A stretch of 64,000 bases of DNA from Diaporthe sp. PMI_573. Its lineage: Eukaryota; Ascomycota; Sordariomycetes; Diaporthales; Diaporthaceae. The stretch's first letter is position 1. Each line of letters begins with the position of its first letter. This document shows, in pieces, positions 1 to 9,661 of the stretch. The DNA is taken from assembly GCA_021399435.1 (NCBI GenBank), contig JAJTUP010000081.1, positions 186,001-250,000 of the forward strand. The letters run 5' to 3'. Under the pieces are notes generated by a model, which did not search any database, was not told the origin of the DNA, and saw nothing but the letters and a program-made list of their open reading frames with translations. A program made the translations under genes and the position numbers.

Positions 1-881
1 AATGAGGACGTTCTGCTGCTTGCCCTTATTGTCGATAAAGTGCGCATGGACCGCCATCATCGCGAACCTGTTCGGTGACGTCCGAAGATCGAAGCTAAGA
101 TGGATCTTCGTGATAGCTTCATGAAGTTGTTGACGGATCTGCACCTTCTTTAACGCGAGGATCTTGTCGAGGTCCCGCCGAACAGTGGACCTACTCCAAG
201 GCACTTGTGCTGCTAGGTTGGCATCTAACGTCATGAAGACCTGCTGTAGATATTGATTGGATACTGTCGAACATGGAAGGTCTGCATCAACCGTAAGCCC
301 GACGTTGAGGTCTCGAATACGCTCAACCGTCGATCGAGGCACTGACAAACGTCCAAGACGAGGTCGTTTAGAAGCAGCATCGAGCTGTAAGTGAAGGACA
401 GAAGATTTGGTATCATCAGTATCAAAGGTCGAAGATTCGAGGATCCTGTGCTTCCTTGGGCCAGTCAATTGGACATCTGAATAGCTTTATTGAAACAGAC
501 TTACTTCTGAAGGTGAGATATAGAGGTCGATGTTGCTTTGGCGCCGAATAACTCGGGACTTCCGGCCTCATCACAACGTCGACAAGACCAGAGTGCTGCC
601 TTTAGCTCCTTACCGTCGCAGTCAAGCTCAACGAGAAATATCCCGTGATTCTGGATCCAGGACGACCTTGTCTTTTTTCGATGTAACTGCTTCTCAAGGA
701 CAAAGCGGCGTCGATTCCAGGTTGCATTTGGAAGATCTGTGATTTGGGTACCAACCGGCAGAACTGTCTCGAGGGCTACACCGAGCTGTTCCTCAATGGA
801 ACGGCGTGGTTTAAAAACGTCACGGAAGATGTTAGGACTGCCTTGGGTAGTTTGCTGCAATGAAGAGGGTGCCGATGTCAT
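1..881 (-). CDS. hAT-family transposase, N-terminal part (runs off the left edge)
   Basis: This is the amino-terminal part of a hAT DNA transposase, which would cut and paste its own element in the nucleus. Exon 1 (881..505) starts at an ATG and encodes a basic segment followed by a BED-type zinc-finger-like stretch with CRRC and a downstream His. A 59-nt intron (504..446) has a GTAAGT donor and CACAG acceptor and keeps the frame. Exon 2 (445..1) stays open to the window edge and ends in the typical hAT core around HLSFDLRTSPNR and AVHAHFIDNKGKQQ, which leads into the first catalytic Asp region. The catalytic C-terminus and dimerisation domain lie outside the window. No inverted terminal repeat was recognised upstream. 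Family assignment is firm; whether the copy is intact cannot be judged. Confidence 0.75.
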
Positions 882-1246
882 AGGATGTTTTGTCCGTTGT
901 ACGTAATCCAGTTCCTGTTGTTGTTTATGCCGTAGCCGATAGGTTGAGGTGAAGAAGTTAAACTGGCAGGAGTGATAGCAGCCCGGACGACGGTGGTAGA
1001 CGGGGTGGATGGTAGGTCGAATGTGCCCATATCGGTATGTAATTGGCTAGGTTGCGCACTGGTCAAAGGTAGAGGTTTGTGTTCTCGGCCGAGAACATCT
1101 CGTTGTAGCCATTTCGAGATGTAGCAAGCTTTTTCATGAGCCTTGTGCTCCCCTTGCACGGAGAACAGCTGCCAGTCGAGTTGCCCTCACGCGCAATGCT
1201 TAACGCTGTGCGCGCAGATCCACATTGTTACTAACTTGGAATCTAG

Positions 1247-1662
1247 TCCTTGAAGAGAAAGCGTACTTTGACACCTACGGAACGGATCCCACTATGTCCC
1301 GTGAATCACAAGAAGCATTACTCTTGGTGGGAAAAACCATTGCAGCTAGGGCAAACATTATGCCTGATGAGGAGCCTTGTTTGTCATCACAAACCCAGTC
1401 GGGATCTCCTATGAGCTTAGATGAGATATACGCAAGGACACCCGACTTACATAGTCTCAATGATTCGGATGCATTAACGCAAATGGACCTTGACGGTTCC
1501 TCCCTGTCTATTAAACAGGAGACTATGCACGATAGTCCTCATCATCATGAGGTCATAGCAAGTATTCTAGACGAGGACAAAGGGAATCAAGGAAAGCCTA
1601 CGGCAGGTAAGAGAAGAGGACGAAGAGCAACCGCTCGAAGTCCTGATGAGAGGAATAATTGA
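1247..1662 (+). CDS. hypothetical protein, probable 3' exon
   Basis: An open frame of about 138 codons follows a strong intron acceptor: TACTAAC (about 1228-1234) then CTAG ending at 1246. No convincing first exon or donor was found between the divergent hAT gene and this site, so the true start is unknown; the first ATG in the frame is at about 1294. The peptide is acidic and Ser/Asp-rich, with no recognised domain, and ends in a basic tail (GKRRGRR) that could act as a nuclear localisation signal. It may be a real small gene or the tail of a broken one. No function is proposed. Confidence 0.35.
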
Positions 1663-2088
1663 ACGACAAAATCAAATATGTGGATAGAAACCAACACATC
1701 GGAGGGGTCTCCTGATAGTGAAGTGCGTGTAGCAGTTAATAGAACTTGATTTTCATTAACACTCCATGCCAAATACATACATATAATTCCGTCCCTGGAA
1801 ATCCATAATGCTAATGAATTAGACACATTGTTCCATTGAGTACATCTGCAGTTGACTGGATAGTCGCTTATGTCCCAAGAAGGACGTTGCATTCCGTAGT
1901 ACTTGCGACTTTTAGAAACAGGTTTTTGATGGAGTTACATTAAGCAAAGTACGTAAAACACAACCTGAACATCGATGAAGTACACACAATTTTTGAACAT
2001 AAATAGAGCATGAGTCTCGCATGGTCTGCAAGTGTGAATCATCCTTCTCATCTATCAAACAACCTATTGACCAATTTCACCAAGGACA
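1663..2088. other. intergenic, no gene seen
   Basis: AT-richer spacer with no convincing coding frame. A TATA-like ATAAATA lies near 1999-2005, roughly 85 bases before the next ATG, and may belong to the promoter of the gag-like gene. Confidence 0.4.
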
Positions 2089-2700
2089 ATGACTTCTCAA
2101 TCCCAGGCAAATGCTGGATGGCACCAGCAAATTTCTGCCTTAAAGCTACATATCTTCGCGCTTAAGGATAAGTTCGATGAACTCGGTTCAAACATTAGAC
2201 CGCAGGTTCTTGGTACACTGGCTATAGCCAATGTCACCAATACTTATAATCATCGAGAACTTTTGACCCAGTTGAAATCCTTACGAATGGTTCTGAGCAC
2301 AGAGCTAGAACCAAAGAACCGCGACTTTGAGCTGGAGATGGGCCCAAAAGAGTCTTTTGTGGAATATCTTTCCAGGTTCGAGCGGTCGCTTGTGGAGGGG
2401 GAGCCAGCGGGCTGGGATGACGAAGATAAAATGAGGCTTTTTGAACGAGGTCTTCGGTCAACTGCTGTTGGGAGGCTGTTAAAGGTACAACTTGAACCTC
2501 CCAAGACGTACTCCGCCATGGTCAGTGCCTGCCTCCGCCTGGACTCAATATCACGTGAGACCTCGATCGGTAAAAACGACGAATCAGAACGCGAAGATGG
2601 AAGTGAGGGAATATCATCACAGGATGAAGACGACCAGAGTGATCTCGACGAAGGCCAGGATCAGCAGCAGGAGGATCAGAGGGACACCGACAGCGAATGA
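2089..2700 (+). CDS. retrotransposon gag-like protein
   Basis: A 203-aa uninterrupted frame starting at ATG. Residues about 70-155 resemble the capsid core of Ty3/gypsy Gag: a segment around ESFVEYLSRFERSLVEG, then a charged stretch and a leucine-rich helix (KMRLFERGLRSTAVGRLL), with a final helix rich in Leu and Ser. No CCHC zinc knuckle is present; the C-terminal 45 residues are a very acidic Gln/Asp/Glu tail. No protease, reverse transcriptase or LTR follows. Instead the stop codon abuts a phosphatase-like sequence. It may be a solitary or domesticated gag-like gene, or the remnant of a retroelement. The similarity is by pattern only and needs a profile search to confirm. Confidence 0.45.
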   Translation: MTSQSQANAGWHQQISALKLHIFALKDKFDELGSNIRPQVLGTLAIANVTNTYNHRELLTQLKSLRMVLSTELEPKNRDFELEMGPKESFVEYLSRFERSLVEGEPAGWDDEDKMRLFERGLRSTAVGRLLKVQLEPPKTYSAMVSACLRLDSISRETSIGKNDESEREDGSEGISSQDEDDQSDLDEGQDQQQEDQRDTDSE

Positions 2701-2810
2701 AGGGCAATCGGGAGTGTTTTCTTCGTGTTCACTCACAGCGGTCTCTGGTAAGAGGGACCACTATTGTATTGGCCGTATGGTAGACCAGGAGGGTATGGGC
2801 TGTAGTAGCC

Positions 2811-3438
2811 CGGAGTTTCGTCGATATGTTCGAAATGATTCCCATAGCATCAATTGTCCAAGGTCAATCCAGCCGGCTCTTCGTCGTGCATGGCGGTATA
2901 CCGTTCAAAGGTCCAGACCCCCTATCGGTAGATGAAATACAGGGAATACCTAGATTTCGCGAACCGCTACGCAGCGCTACTGAATATTTGACACAGGTTC
3001 TTTGGAATGACCCTACCCAAGAGGTGGGAAACCTCGCCAGCCAGAGAGGAGGCTATGGGAGACGGTTCGACCTAAGCGGGACAAAGCAATTTCTAAGGGA
3101 AAACGAATTTACGGCGGTTATACGGAGCCATGAGGAGATTCTAATCGGGTTCAAGGAAAACCATGCAGGCTGCTATACCAGTAAGTATGATTCCAAATGA
3201 AGACGGAACGAGAGGCCGAGATAAACAAGTCTATTCTGCGAACGACGGGCGCGTTACCTACCTCCTTATTAACAGCGACCTTGTGCTTCACACAAAAAAC
3301 GTTGGAGCAGAACAGGCAGATGACGAAATGGCATTTGTAAGTTACTGCAACTAAATAGATGGGACTTCTACTAATCAATATATTTAGCGCTGGCTTGGGT
3401 TTGGGGATGATAAGGAAAGTGAAATCGAGGAATCTTAG
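2811..3438 (+). pseudogene. PPP-family Ser/Thr phosphatase, C-terminal half
   Basis: The translation matches the second half of the PPP (PP1/PP2A/PP5-type) catalytic domain. A helix around SFVDMFEMIPIAS leads to the metal-binding-site motif VVHGGI, then VDEIQGIPRFREP, the LWNDP motif and the RSHE motif. A 49-nt intron (3181..3229) joins in frame to YSANDGR, matching the family FSAPNY strand, and a second intron (3337..3387, with TACTAAT branch site) leads to a short last exon ending at 3438. The N-terminal half with GDxHG, GDxVDRG and GNHE is absent; a stop codon lies just upstream at about 2772. A faint GNREC at 2703-2717 could be a decayed GNHE. Without the first metal ligands the product cannot be an active phosphatase. 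The intact splice sites suggest a fairly recent truncation. Confidence 0.65.
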
Positions 3439-3589
3439 GCGCTGTATTTGGGCTGGACAGAGCGGGGCCAGGGGTTTTTACAGTCATCGTCAAAGACGTG
3501 GCCGTCGGCGTCAACAAGGACCAGCACGAAGGGGTTGCGTTCGTGGCCACGAGCCTGATGCTTCCAACGCTTGGCCTCACGTTCCTCGT

Positions 3590-4054
3590 CTAGTCACTCT
3601 TTGAGGCATTTGTAGTCGGCGACACCTCTTCTGGTTCGTTGTATCCAGTCCACTTGACCATATACCTCAGGCGGGGGTGGCCTCGACCGCGACGGTCCCA
3701 ACGGGAAAGTGCTATTCTCTCTCCTGCTCGTTCAAGGATCTCTCTTGGCTTCCGCCGGATTTGCCTCGTGATTTTGGAGAGGGCACAAACTTCACATTCG
3801 ACCGTTGTTGGTCCGCGAATTCGCACCCCCAGAGATTAGTTCACCAGGTGTTCAAGTGCTCGCGGTCCCGGATGCCCCATTCGACCGTGCCAAAGCATGG
3901 CATCTCCAGTCGACTTTTCTTTTTTACCAACTTGATCTCTGAAGGGAACATGGAGATCTATTTCACGTCCTGCACGTGACATTATATCAGAAAACAAGGT
4001 TGACATGACGCCCATGAGTGCCTCTAGCTTGAGTGGTCTTTGTTCCGAACTCAA
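3590..4054 (-). pseudogene. Ty1/copia retrotransposon remnant (gag-pre-integrase region)
   Basis: On the minus strand, a segment ending in LWHGRMGHPGPRALEHLV is followed, after a frame change, by [19 protein letters not shown]. Together these give the His and Cys ligands of the copia gag-pre-integrase zinc domain. Past about 3700 the sequence changes abruptly to [14 protein letters not shown], which resembles the end of a Ty3/gypsy chromodomain. The stretch is therefore a patchwork of at least two dead retroelements. No LTRs or reverse transcriptase were recognised. Confidence 0.6.
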
Positions 4055-4913
4055 GATAGTGGTGAGGTCGCTACTCAGGGCTTGAGAGACATTGCTCAGG
4101 CGCGAGGGGTACTTGAACGGTATGGAGTGCCGGTCAGGGGTTGGCCCGCAGACAGCGCTGTGGTGGATTCAATGGACAAAGCGCCACTGACAAAAAATTA
4201 GTACTCGATGACTCCGGTTTTGAGTGCGCTTGTACAACTTCTGACGATTCTTCAACACCAACGGAAGAGGGATCGGTTATCGTGGTGGGCGGCAATTGAC
4301 GTTGGGAATAGTGGCATTGTGGCGACGGGGGGTGGCCCAGATCAGGGGGTGGCCCATGTCACGGCCAGCACGAGATGCAGCATGGGAGCTGGGTCTATTG
4401 GCGCTATCAACGAATATTCTAAGCTGAGGAGAGGAGAAGAAAGGGGAGAGCGAAGCTCTGGCGGTCTCTAGCTCGCGAAGTCTTGACGCGACTGTGGGGC
4501 TAAGGGTTAGGGTCCTTGTGACGGCCAGAGGGCTTGCCTGATCGTGGCTGCCGTCACAGCTGCCGTCACATCTGGCCCCGTAGACATTCACAGAGCCAAT
4601 CTCGGACCGCACGACCATACTCGTAGAGTGGCCTAGTTAGTTGCAATATACTGCCTTGAGACCGTTACAGGAAAGGCGGCCGGAATGAAGAGGGGGGGCC
4701 GGAATCCGGGCCAGGGATGTACGACATTAATTCTCCCTCTGTTGAATTTAATTGGTTGTTCGGAGTTAGTGTAGAATTGTCTCTGGCTTTTTATGAAAGT
4801 TAGCACACTTGCCAATTTTTATTTTGCATTTTTTTTGTATTCCTCAAACACGGGATTAGGATTTTAAGATAGACTCTAGTCGCTTTGTATTGTGCTTAAT
4901 ACTCCTTATTATA
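4055..4913. other. spacer, probable retroelement debris
   Basis: No supportable gene. It contains short GC-rich direct repeats (GCCGTCACA repeated near 4550-4570) and a purine-rich run near 4425-4455, perhaps remnants of an LTR. The last 150 bases are AT-rich and end at the TA target site of the pogo element. Confidence 0.3.
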
Positions 4914-5043
4914 ACGTGGTTTATCACCCAGCCGGTCATATCACCCAGCCGGTCACTTTTACTAACTCCACCAACTTTCGTCGACCCTAGCACCCACCTA
5001 GGGCAAAGGAATCAATAAAAGTTAGCACCAATTGGTGCCAACT
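4914..5043 (+). repeat. left terminal inverted repeat of the pogo-like element
   Basis: 130 bp, exactly the reverse complement of 7109-7238. It carries an internal 17-bp tandem duplication and the palindrome GGCACCAATTGGTGCC near its inner end, plausible transposase-binding sites. Confidence 0.9.
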
Positions 5044-5216
5044 AGTCCCAATTACTTAATTTCAATTGATTTGGTCAATTTAGAGAGGTTGGCGTGACTG
5101 CAGTGCCAGTCTAAAGTGGCTGACTTTTGGTGGGAAAATCGGCTTCCCCACCAAAATGGAGCATTTCAGACATGCAGGATCAACCTCAATCTATCCCATC
5201 CAGACCAACTAATTGG

Positions 5217-5235
5217 GCGGTCCGCCGCGGACCGC
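5217..5235. repeat. palindrome GCGGTCCGC-C-GCGGACCGC in the transposase 3' end
   Basis: A 19-bp perfect palindrome just past the transposase stop codon. A second copy lies inside the coding sequence at 5350-5367. The same motif marks both ends of the Helitron-like element (18582-18600 and 27152-27170) and the truncated pogo copy (41131-41149). Each arm contains CGGNCCG, the shape bound by Zn2Cys6 regulators; whether that matters here is unknown. Confidence 0.8.
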
Positions 5236-6918
5236 TTAGAAATGTACTATTATACACTCAGAATCTAACTGACTAGACTCTTCTATATCTTTCTGACAAG
5301 TTGTTGCATAATGCCCAGTCTTGCCGCAGTTGCCACATCGTCGTTTGCTCGGTCCGCCGCGGACCGCCTCCTCTACGCTACCACCGATTTCACCAGCTGG
5401 CCGCTTCCCCTTCTGTTTTTCCTCGATTATCGCCTGGGAATCCTCAATACTAAGTGCCCCTCCAAGCTGTACCCGACTTCTTTTAGCTCTCCGGCGCTTG
5501 GCAAGCCCAATATTAGCCTTCTCAAGGGTACGGACCCGATCATTCAAAAGAGTGATCTGATGCGCCATTGCTTGTGCACCCTTGGTGAACTTTTCAACTG
5601 CCTGGATAATTGGTGTAGGGGAGCTGCCCTGATGGGCTGAGATCTTGCCCTTGATAAAACTTGATTGCTGGACAGTCTGGTGGGCATTGGAGGGTGTTTG
5701 TGATTCCCATTTCGATGGTGACACAGGGAGGGATTGTACTGGAGTTTGTAGGCGGACATCCAGCTTGGAAATGACAGAATCTGGGTTCCATGGAGAAATA
5801 CCAGCCCCTCTGAACCCAGCTTTCATGTTTTCTTCCGTAAAGACCTTGTCGTGGGCTGCCTTAAACGCAATGAAGAACTCGGACTTGGTGATGTGGTTGA
5901 TCGAGGCCCGGATGAAGAGGTTGATCTCATCGCCGTATGCACGCTTCAATAGCGAAAATAATGCAACGTCCAATGGCTGGAGTAGATGAGATGAATGTGG
6001 TGGCATGCTAATAGGGATAATGTTGTTTTCCTTGCAGTACTGCTCGAACTCTGCTGATACATGGCTTTCATGTCCATCCAGGATAAGCATCCGGTATTTG
6101 CCCTTGGTCTGCTTAACTGTATGCTTGTTGAAGTGCCGAATCCATTCTAGACCAGTCTCGTTATCTGTCCACCCATTTGGAGTAGGCTTGATCATCCAGC
6201 TTGGTGGGAAGCCAGACTCCGTTGTCCAGTTGGCGAGGTGGTAGGCGCCCTGGACGATCACGAACGGCGGGATACACCAGCCCTTCGCATTGATACATTC
6301 AATAGCTGTTGCCCATTCCCGGTTTCCAGGTTGAATAGATTTAGCTTTTCCATGTCGATCAGAACGTGTAACAACCAATGTTGCAGTTATCACGCCCATC
6401 ATGAAGCCAGTCTCGTCGAAGTTATACAGGTCGTCATCTGTGATCCCATACTTGGCCATCATGTTGCGGAGTAGCCGGAACCAGTTCCCAATGACCTCTG
6501 GATCTTCGCAGAGGGCCCTCTGGTAGTCATAAGGCCGATTAAACCTAGTCTTCAAGGTAGGTTGTGTATCCACAAAGCGTCGAGCCCAGTGCTTGCCCAC
6601 AGGCTTGCCATCACGCGATGCTAGTAAGAGGTTGGCCATATCTTCCACACCAGAAAGTCGTAGTGGGAATCCGCGGACATCTTGATCAATGATATATCGA
6701 ATAAGCGTTTGCTCTTCGATTGGGTCAAGTTTATGGTCGTTGACGCGTAATTCTTCGCGACGTGGTCGGTTATTCATCCTGTCTAACAATGTACTGCGGG
6801 GGATGTTGAAGATTTGTGCAGCTTGACGTGCGCTTAAGGGTTTTTTTTTGTTTTTTTTAGAGTTCTCGATTGCCTGAACTGCTAGTTGGACTTTCTCTTC
6901 TTTAGAGTAGATTGGCAT
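5236..6918 (-). CDS. pogo/Fot1-like transposase with C-terminal zinc knuckle
   Basis: A 560-aa single-exon transposase that mobilises the surrounding element. Residues about 5-50 form a Psq/CENP-B-like helix-turn-helix (LSARQAAQIFNIPRSTLLDR), followed by a second CENP-B-type DNA-binding region to about 130. The DDE_1 catalytic core has Asp168 in YNFDETGF, Asp281 in LILDGHESH and Asp317 in LLQPLDVALF, giving a DD35D triad. The C-terminal part has a short coiled coil (about 450-480), a basic NLS-like run (KRRRAKRSR) and a CCHC zinc knuckle (CGNCGKTGHYATTC, about 527-540), an addition not seen in every Fot1 relative. All catalytic residues are present and there is no internal stop, so the protein is probably functional. 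Start chosen at the first ATG, directly before the HTH. Confidence 0.93.
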   Translation of the reverse strand: MPIYSKEEKVQLAVQAIENSKKNKKKPLSARQAAQIFNIPRSTLLDRMNNRPRREELRVNDHKLDPIEEQTLIRYIIDQDVRGFPLRLSGVEDMANLLLASRDGKPVGKHWARRFVDTQPTLKTRFNRPYDYQRALCEDPEVIGNWFRLLRNMMAKYGITDDDLYNFDETGFMMGVITATLVVTRSDRHGKAKSIQPGNREWATAIECINAKGWCIPPFVIVQGAYHLANWTTESGFPPSWMIKPTPNGWTDNETGLEWIRHFNKHTVKQTKGKYRMLILDGHESHVSAEFEQYCKENNIIPISMPPHSSHLLQPLDVALFSLLKRAYGDEINLFIRASINHITKSEFFIAFKAAHDKVFTEENMKAGFRGAGISPWNPDSVISKLDVRLQTPVQSLPVSPSKWESQTPSNAHQTVQQSSFIKGKISAHQGSSPTPIIQAVEKFTKGAQAMAHQITLLNDRVRTLEKANIGLAKRRRAKRSRVQLGGALSIEDSQAIIEEKQKGKRPAGEIGGSVEEAVRGGPSKRRCGNCGKTGHYATTCQKDIEESSQLDSECIIVHF

Positions 6919-7108
6919 TGTGGTTGTTGATTTCTAGCGTGTTGAATATTTAAGTAGGTAGAGTGATGCGAGATTGACGCGAAAAATGGGGACGCGATCT
7001 GCACCAAAAACAAACCTGCCCACCAAAACTTTAAGTTTTCAGACTGGCACTGCAACCCCACCACAACTCTAAATTGACTAACTTCATACAAAATAAGGAA
7101 TTTGAAGC

Positions 7109-7238
7109 AGTTGGCACCAATTGGTGCTAACTTTTATTGATTCCTTTGCCCTAGGTGGGTGCTAGGGTCGACGAAAGTTGGTGGAGTTAGTAAAAGTGAC
7201 CGGCTGGGTGATATGACCGGCTGGGTGATAAACCACGT
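7109..7238 (-). repeat. right terminal inverted repeat of the pogo-like element
   Basis: 130 bp, exactly the reverse complement of 4914-5043. It lies about 190 bases upstream of the transposase start, so it probably also contains the transposase promoter. Confidence 0.9.
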
Positions 7239-7344
7239 TAGACGAATGACCATTTGAACATCTCAACACCATCGGGTTCTCAACACAAAGAACATGGAGC
7301 GTACCCCAACCTCAAGAAATGAAATCCCTTAAGAGAGAACTCCT

Positions 7345-8041
7345 TTACAAATTCATTCCCCACCTTTGCAAAAATGCAAACCATCCGCCGCCAGGCGTGA
7401 ATCCGCCATATAGAACGGACTGCAGCATTGCTGCGATAGAGCCTGTTTTGATTTTACGTATTAGCATCTTTCCTTTGAGATATTCAGAGGCCATATGAGC
7501 AGACGAACCGTCTATTGGGCCAAGAGCACCAAAGCCGACGATCCGAAGCGGGAGGAGGACAGGCCAGTATGGACCAAACAGCACAGCCATGACGATGAAA
7601 AGGAGTGCAAAGAGCAGTAACCAGCCGGCATCAAACCAATTCTTGGATGCTTCCTCATGGAGGCAGTACTTGATTCCGTCGTATGTTTTGGGGACGTAGT
7701 CCAGCGGGTTGTCCCTGAGGATGTCGACAATACCAGTGAGATTAGCGACGGCAAACCCCGCGCAGTGCTCTGCGGCGGTTTTGGCAGCGACTAGATCCTG
7801 TCAATTAACAGCCATTAAAATAAAATCGCAAACTGCTGATCTTACCGGAAAGCTTAAAGTAGTCTGCCATTAGGCCGACGGTGCCCACAATGCTCTGCTC
7901 ATTCTGTGTGGACAACAAAGCTGTAACGTGCTGGGTGATGTTTCCTTGTGCGAAGCGAAGTAGCTCATCGGAGAAAGTACTTGTGAGGTGGCCGATTGCC
8001 TCGGAAATAGCCTGAACGGCAGCGTCGACGCTCAGATGCAT
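7345..8041 (-). CDS. IFI6/ISG12-like small membrane protein
   Basis: Two exons: 8041..7846 and 7790..7345, with a 55-nt intron (donor GTAAGA; acceptor CTAG, the second AG, which is the one that keeps the frame), giving about 213 aa. The N-terminal 65 residues are helical and soluble. A transmembrane segment (WLLLFALLFIVMAVLF) is followed by a Gly/Ala-rich hydrophobic hairpin (IVGFGALGPIDGSSA ... SIAAMLQSVLYGG) ending in a GWFAFLQRWG motif. That pattern matches the interferon-induced 6-16 (IFI6/ISG12) family, which fungi also carry and whose animal members sit in mitochondrial or ER membranes. Its fungal role is unknown. The gene lies directly beside the pogo element and is transcribed towards it. 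Exon 2 is secure; the exact splice acceptor is inferred. Confidence 0.6.
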
Positions 8042-9661
8042 GGTTCTGGTTTGATTAGCTGGTGCATTGACGACGGTGAAGATGGCAAGAAGACAAAGTA
8101 CGCGACTGTCGGTGGCTCAAATCTCAACATGTTAGTTCTAAAGAGATGACGACAGGAATAAAAGGCTCAGAGGAGACGTGGATTGGAGGAAGAAAGTCGC
8201 AGGGGTCCCAACACAATGGCACGACGCAACCCCGCAACCCCTAAAAGAGGGGTCAGTAAGACGGACAGGGTTAGGGTATGACGCCCAACAACCAGGATGG
8301 ATATGTTTTATCCAAGGTTATTCATCACACCAGCTTGGATATGTTGTATATGAGTTATCCGAACATATCCACTGAAGAGTCGGAACATATAAGGACATGG
8401 TCATCACCACAATAGATAGCTTTCATAGAATAGACTCTTCAGTCGTTAATCTAAGTTATTCAACCTTATAACTGGATAGCCTTACAGCTAGTGATTATAC
8501 CCTCTTGAGAACGATCGTGTCTTAGGATATTGAACAGTCAAGTACCGCCTCTACGCCGCTCTGCTAACATAAGCCCTACAGGTTACCTACTGAACCCTAC
8601 AAAGGTTTAGTGTGATCATTACAGAGGGCTAGCGTGTTGAGGGGTTTTGGGGCGTGTTGAGGGGCTGTCGGGAGCTCTGGGGAGTTCTAAGGCGGGGTAT
8701 TTTAGAGGGGGTACCTGAAGTTATAGTAGGCTGCATGCTTAATTCCTTGTACTGGGTGGGTCTACGTTAGAAGCTGGGTGGGCGACTATTAATAAGTGCC
8801 ACTTTTTCTATTTCAAAGTTCAAGGTACTGACTGCACTCTACTTGGAAGATAACAATCCGCAGTGCTGTATCGTACTACGGATTAACGATTGAGGGCAAG
8901 GAGAAAGGACCTTGCAACTTGAATTAATGCATAGTATTAATAGCGGATTGAAACATGGAATGAACGCAACAAGTAATAAACGAAGGAAGGACTAGTCTCT
9001 ATGAAAATGAATAGGGATATTCGCACAGACAAAAACAGCTGCTACACACACTATTCAAGAATAGGGATATTCGCACACACTCAATTCTCCTTGGAATTGG
9101 AAGATGCAGATGGAAGATCCCGCGAGAGACCTCGCCAGTATGCTTCGGCTCACCCAATCAAGCTCAAGCTTCGCCCCTGGAACCTGTGAAGAGGCCGTGA
9201 GAAGTTCCCACTCCCGCTGCAAAGCCTCCATCCATTCTTATTATGGGATACTATGGCCTTGCATAAAATCAACGACCAGACCACAGCGACGAGCGACTAT
9301 TTGAGCCGATATTTATCTAATTTCTGGAAAACGTGGCGCTACCAACGAGCGTATCGGTAGCCAAACAACCGCAAAGCCTTTACAAAGGATTTAGAACATA
9401 TATGCATGCGAGACAGGGAATTAGTGAAGCTTGGTATTTATGTTTGCCGCGCGCATTTCATTCCCATTAACCTTCACTAACACAAATAGTTTCACACATT
9501 TCTAGACGATATTGTCGATTTAGTAAAAACTTGTTCAGGATTATAGAGATTGAAATTAAGAAGTAGACTGCTATAGAGTTTATATTACTTATTCCAACTC
9601 TTGCTATACTTATAAAGTATGCACAATAGTGTATTTATTATAATAATTGAGTCATTTCTTT
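8042..9661. other. intergenic, no gene seen
   Basis: AT-rich spacer with scattered short frames only. A 17-bp direct repeat (AATAGGGATATTCGCAC) occurs near 9009 and 9060. GTGTTGAGGGG is repeated near 8634 and 8653. Nothing else is recognisable. Confidence 0.4.

Larger units (their letters stand above)
4914..7238. mobile_element. complete pogo/Fot1-like DNA transposon
   Basis: A 2325-bp element bounded by perfect 130-bp terminal inverted repeats beginning ACGTGGTTTATCACCC. It is flanked by TA dinucleotides (4912-4913 and 7239-7240), the target duplication typical of Tc1/mariner/pogo elements. Each TIR contains two tandem copies of TATCACCCAGCCGGTCA. The only gene is an intact transposase on the minus strand. 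Identical TIRs and the open reading frame suggest a recent insertion without RIP. Two diverged, truncated relatives occur at 41110-41452 and 45064-45445. Confidence 0.92.

Noticed and set aside
4277..4618. 113-codon minus-strand frame near the copia remnant
   Set aside because: No domain; lies in probable LTR-like debris.
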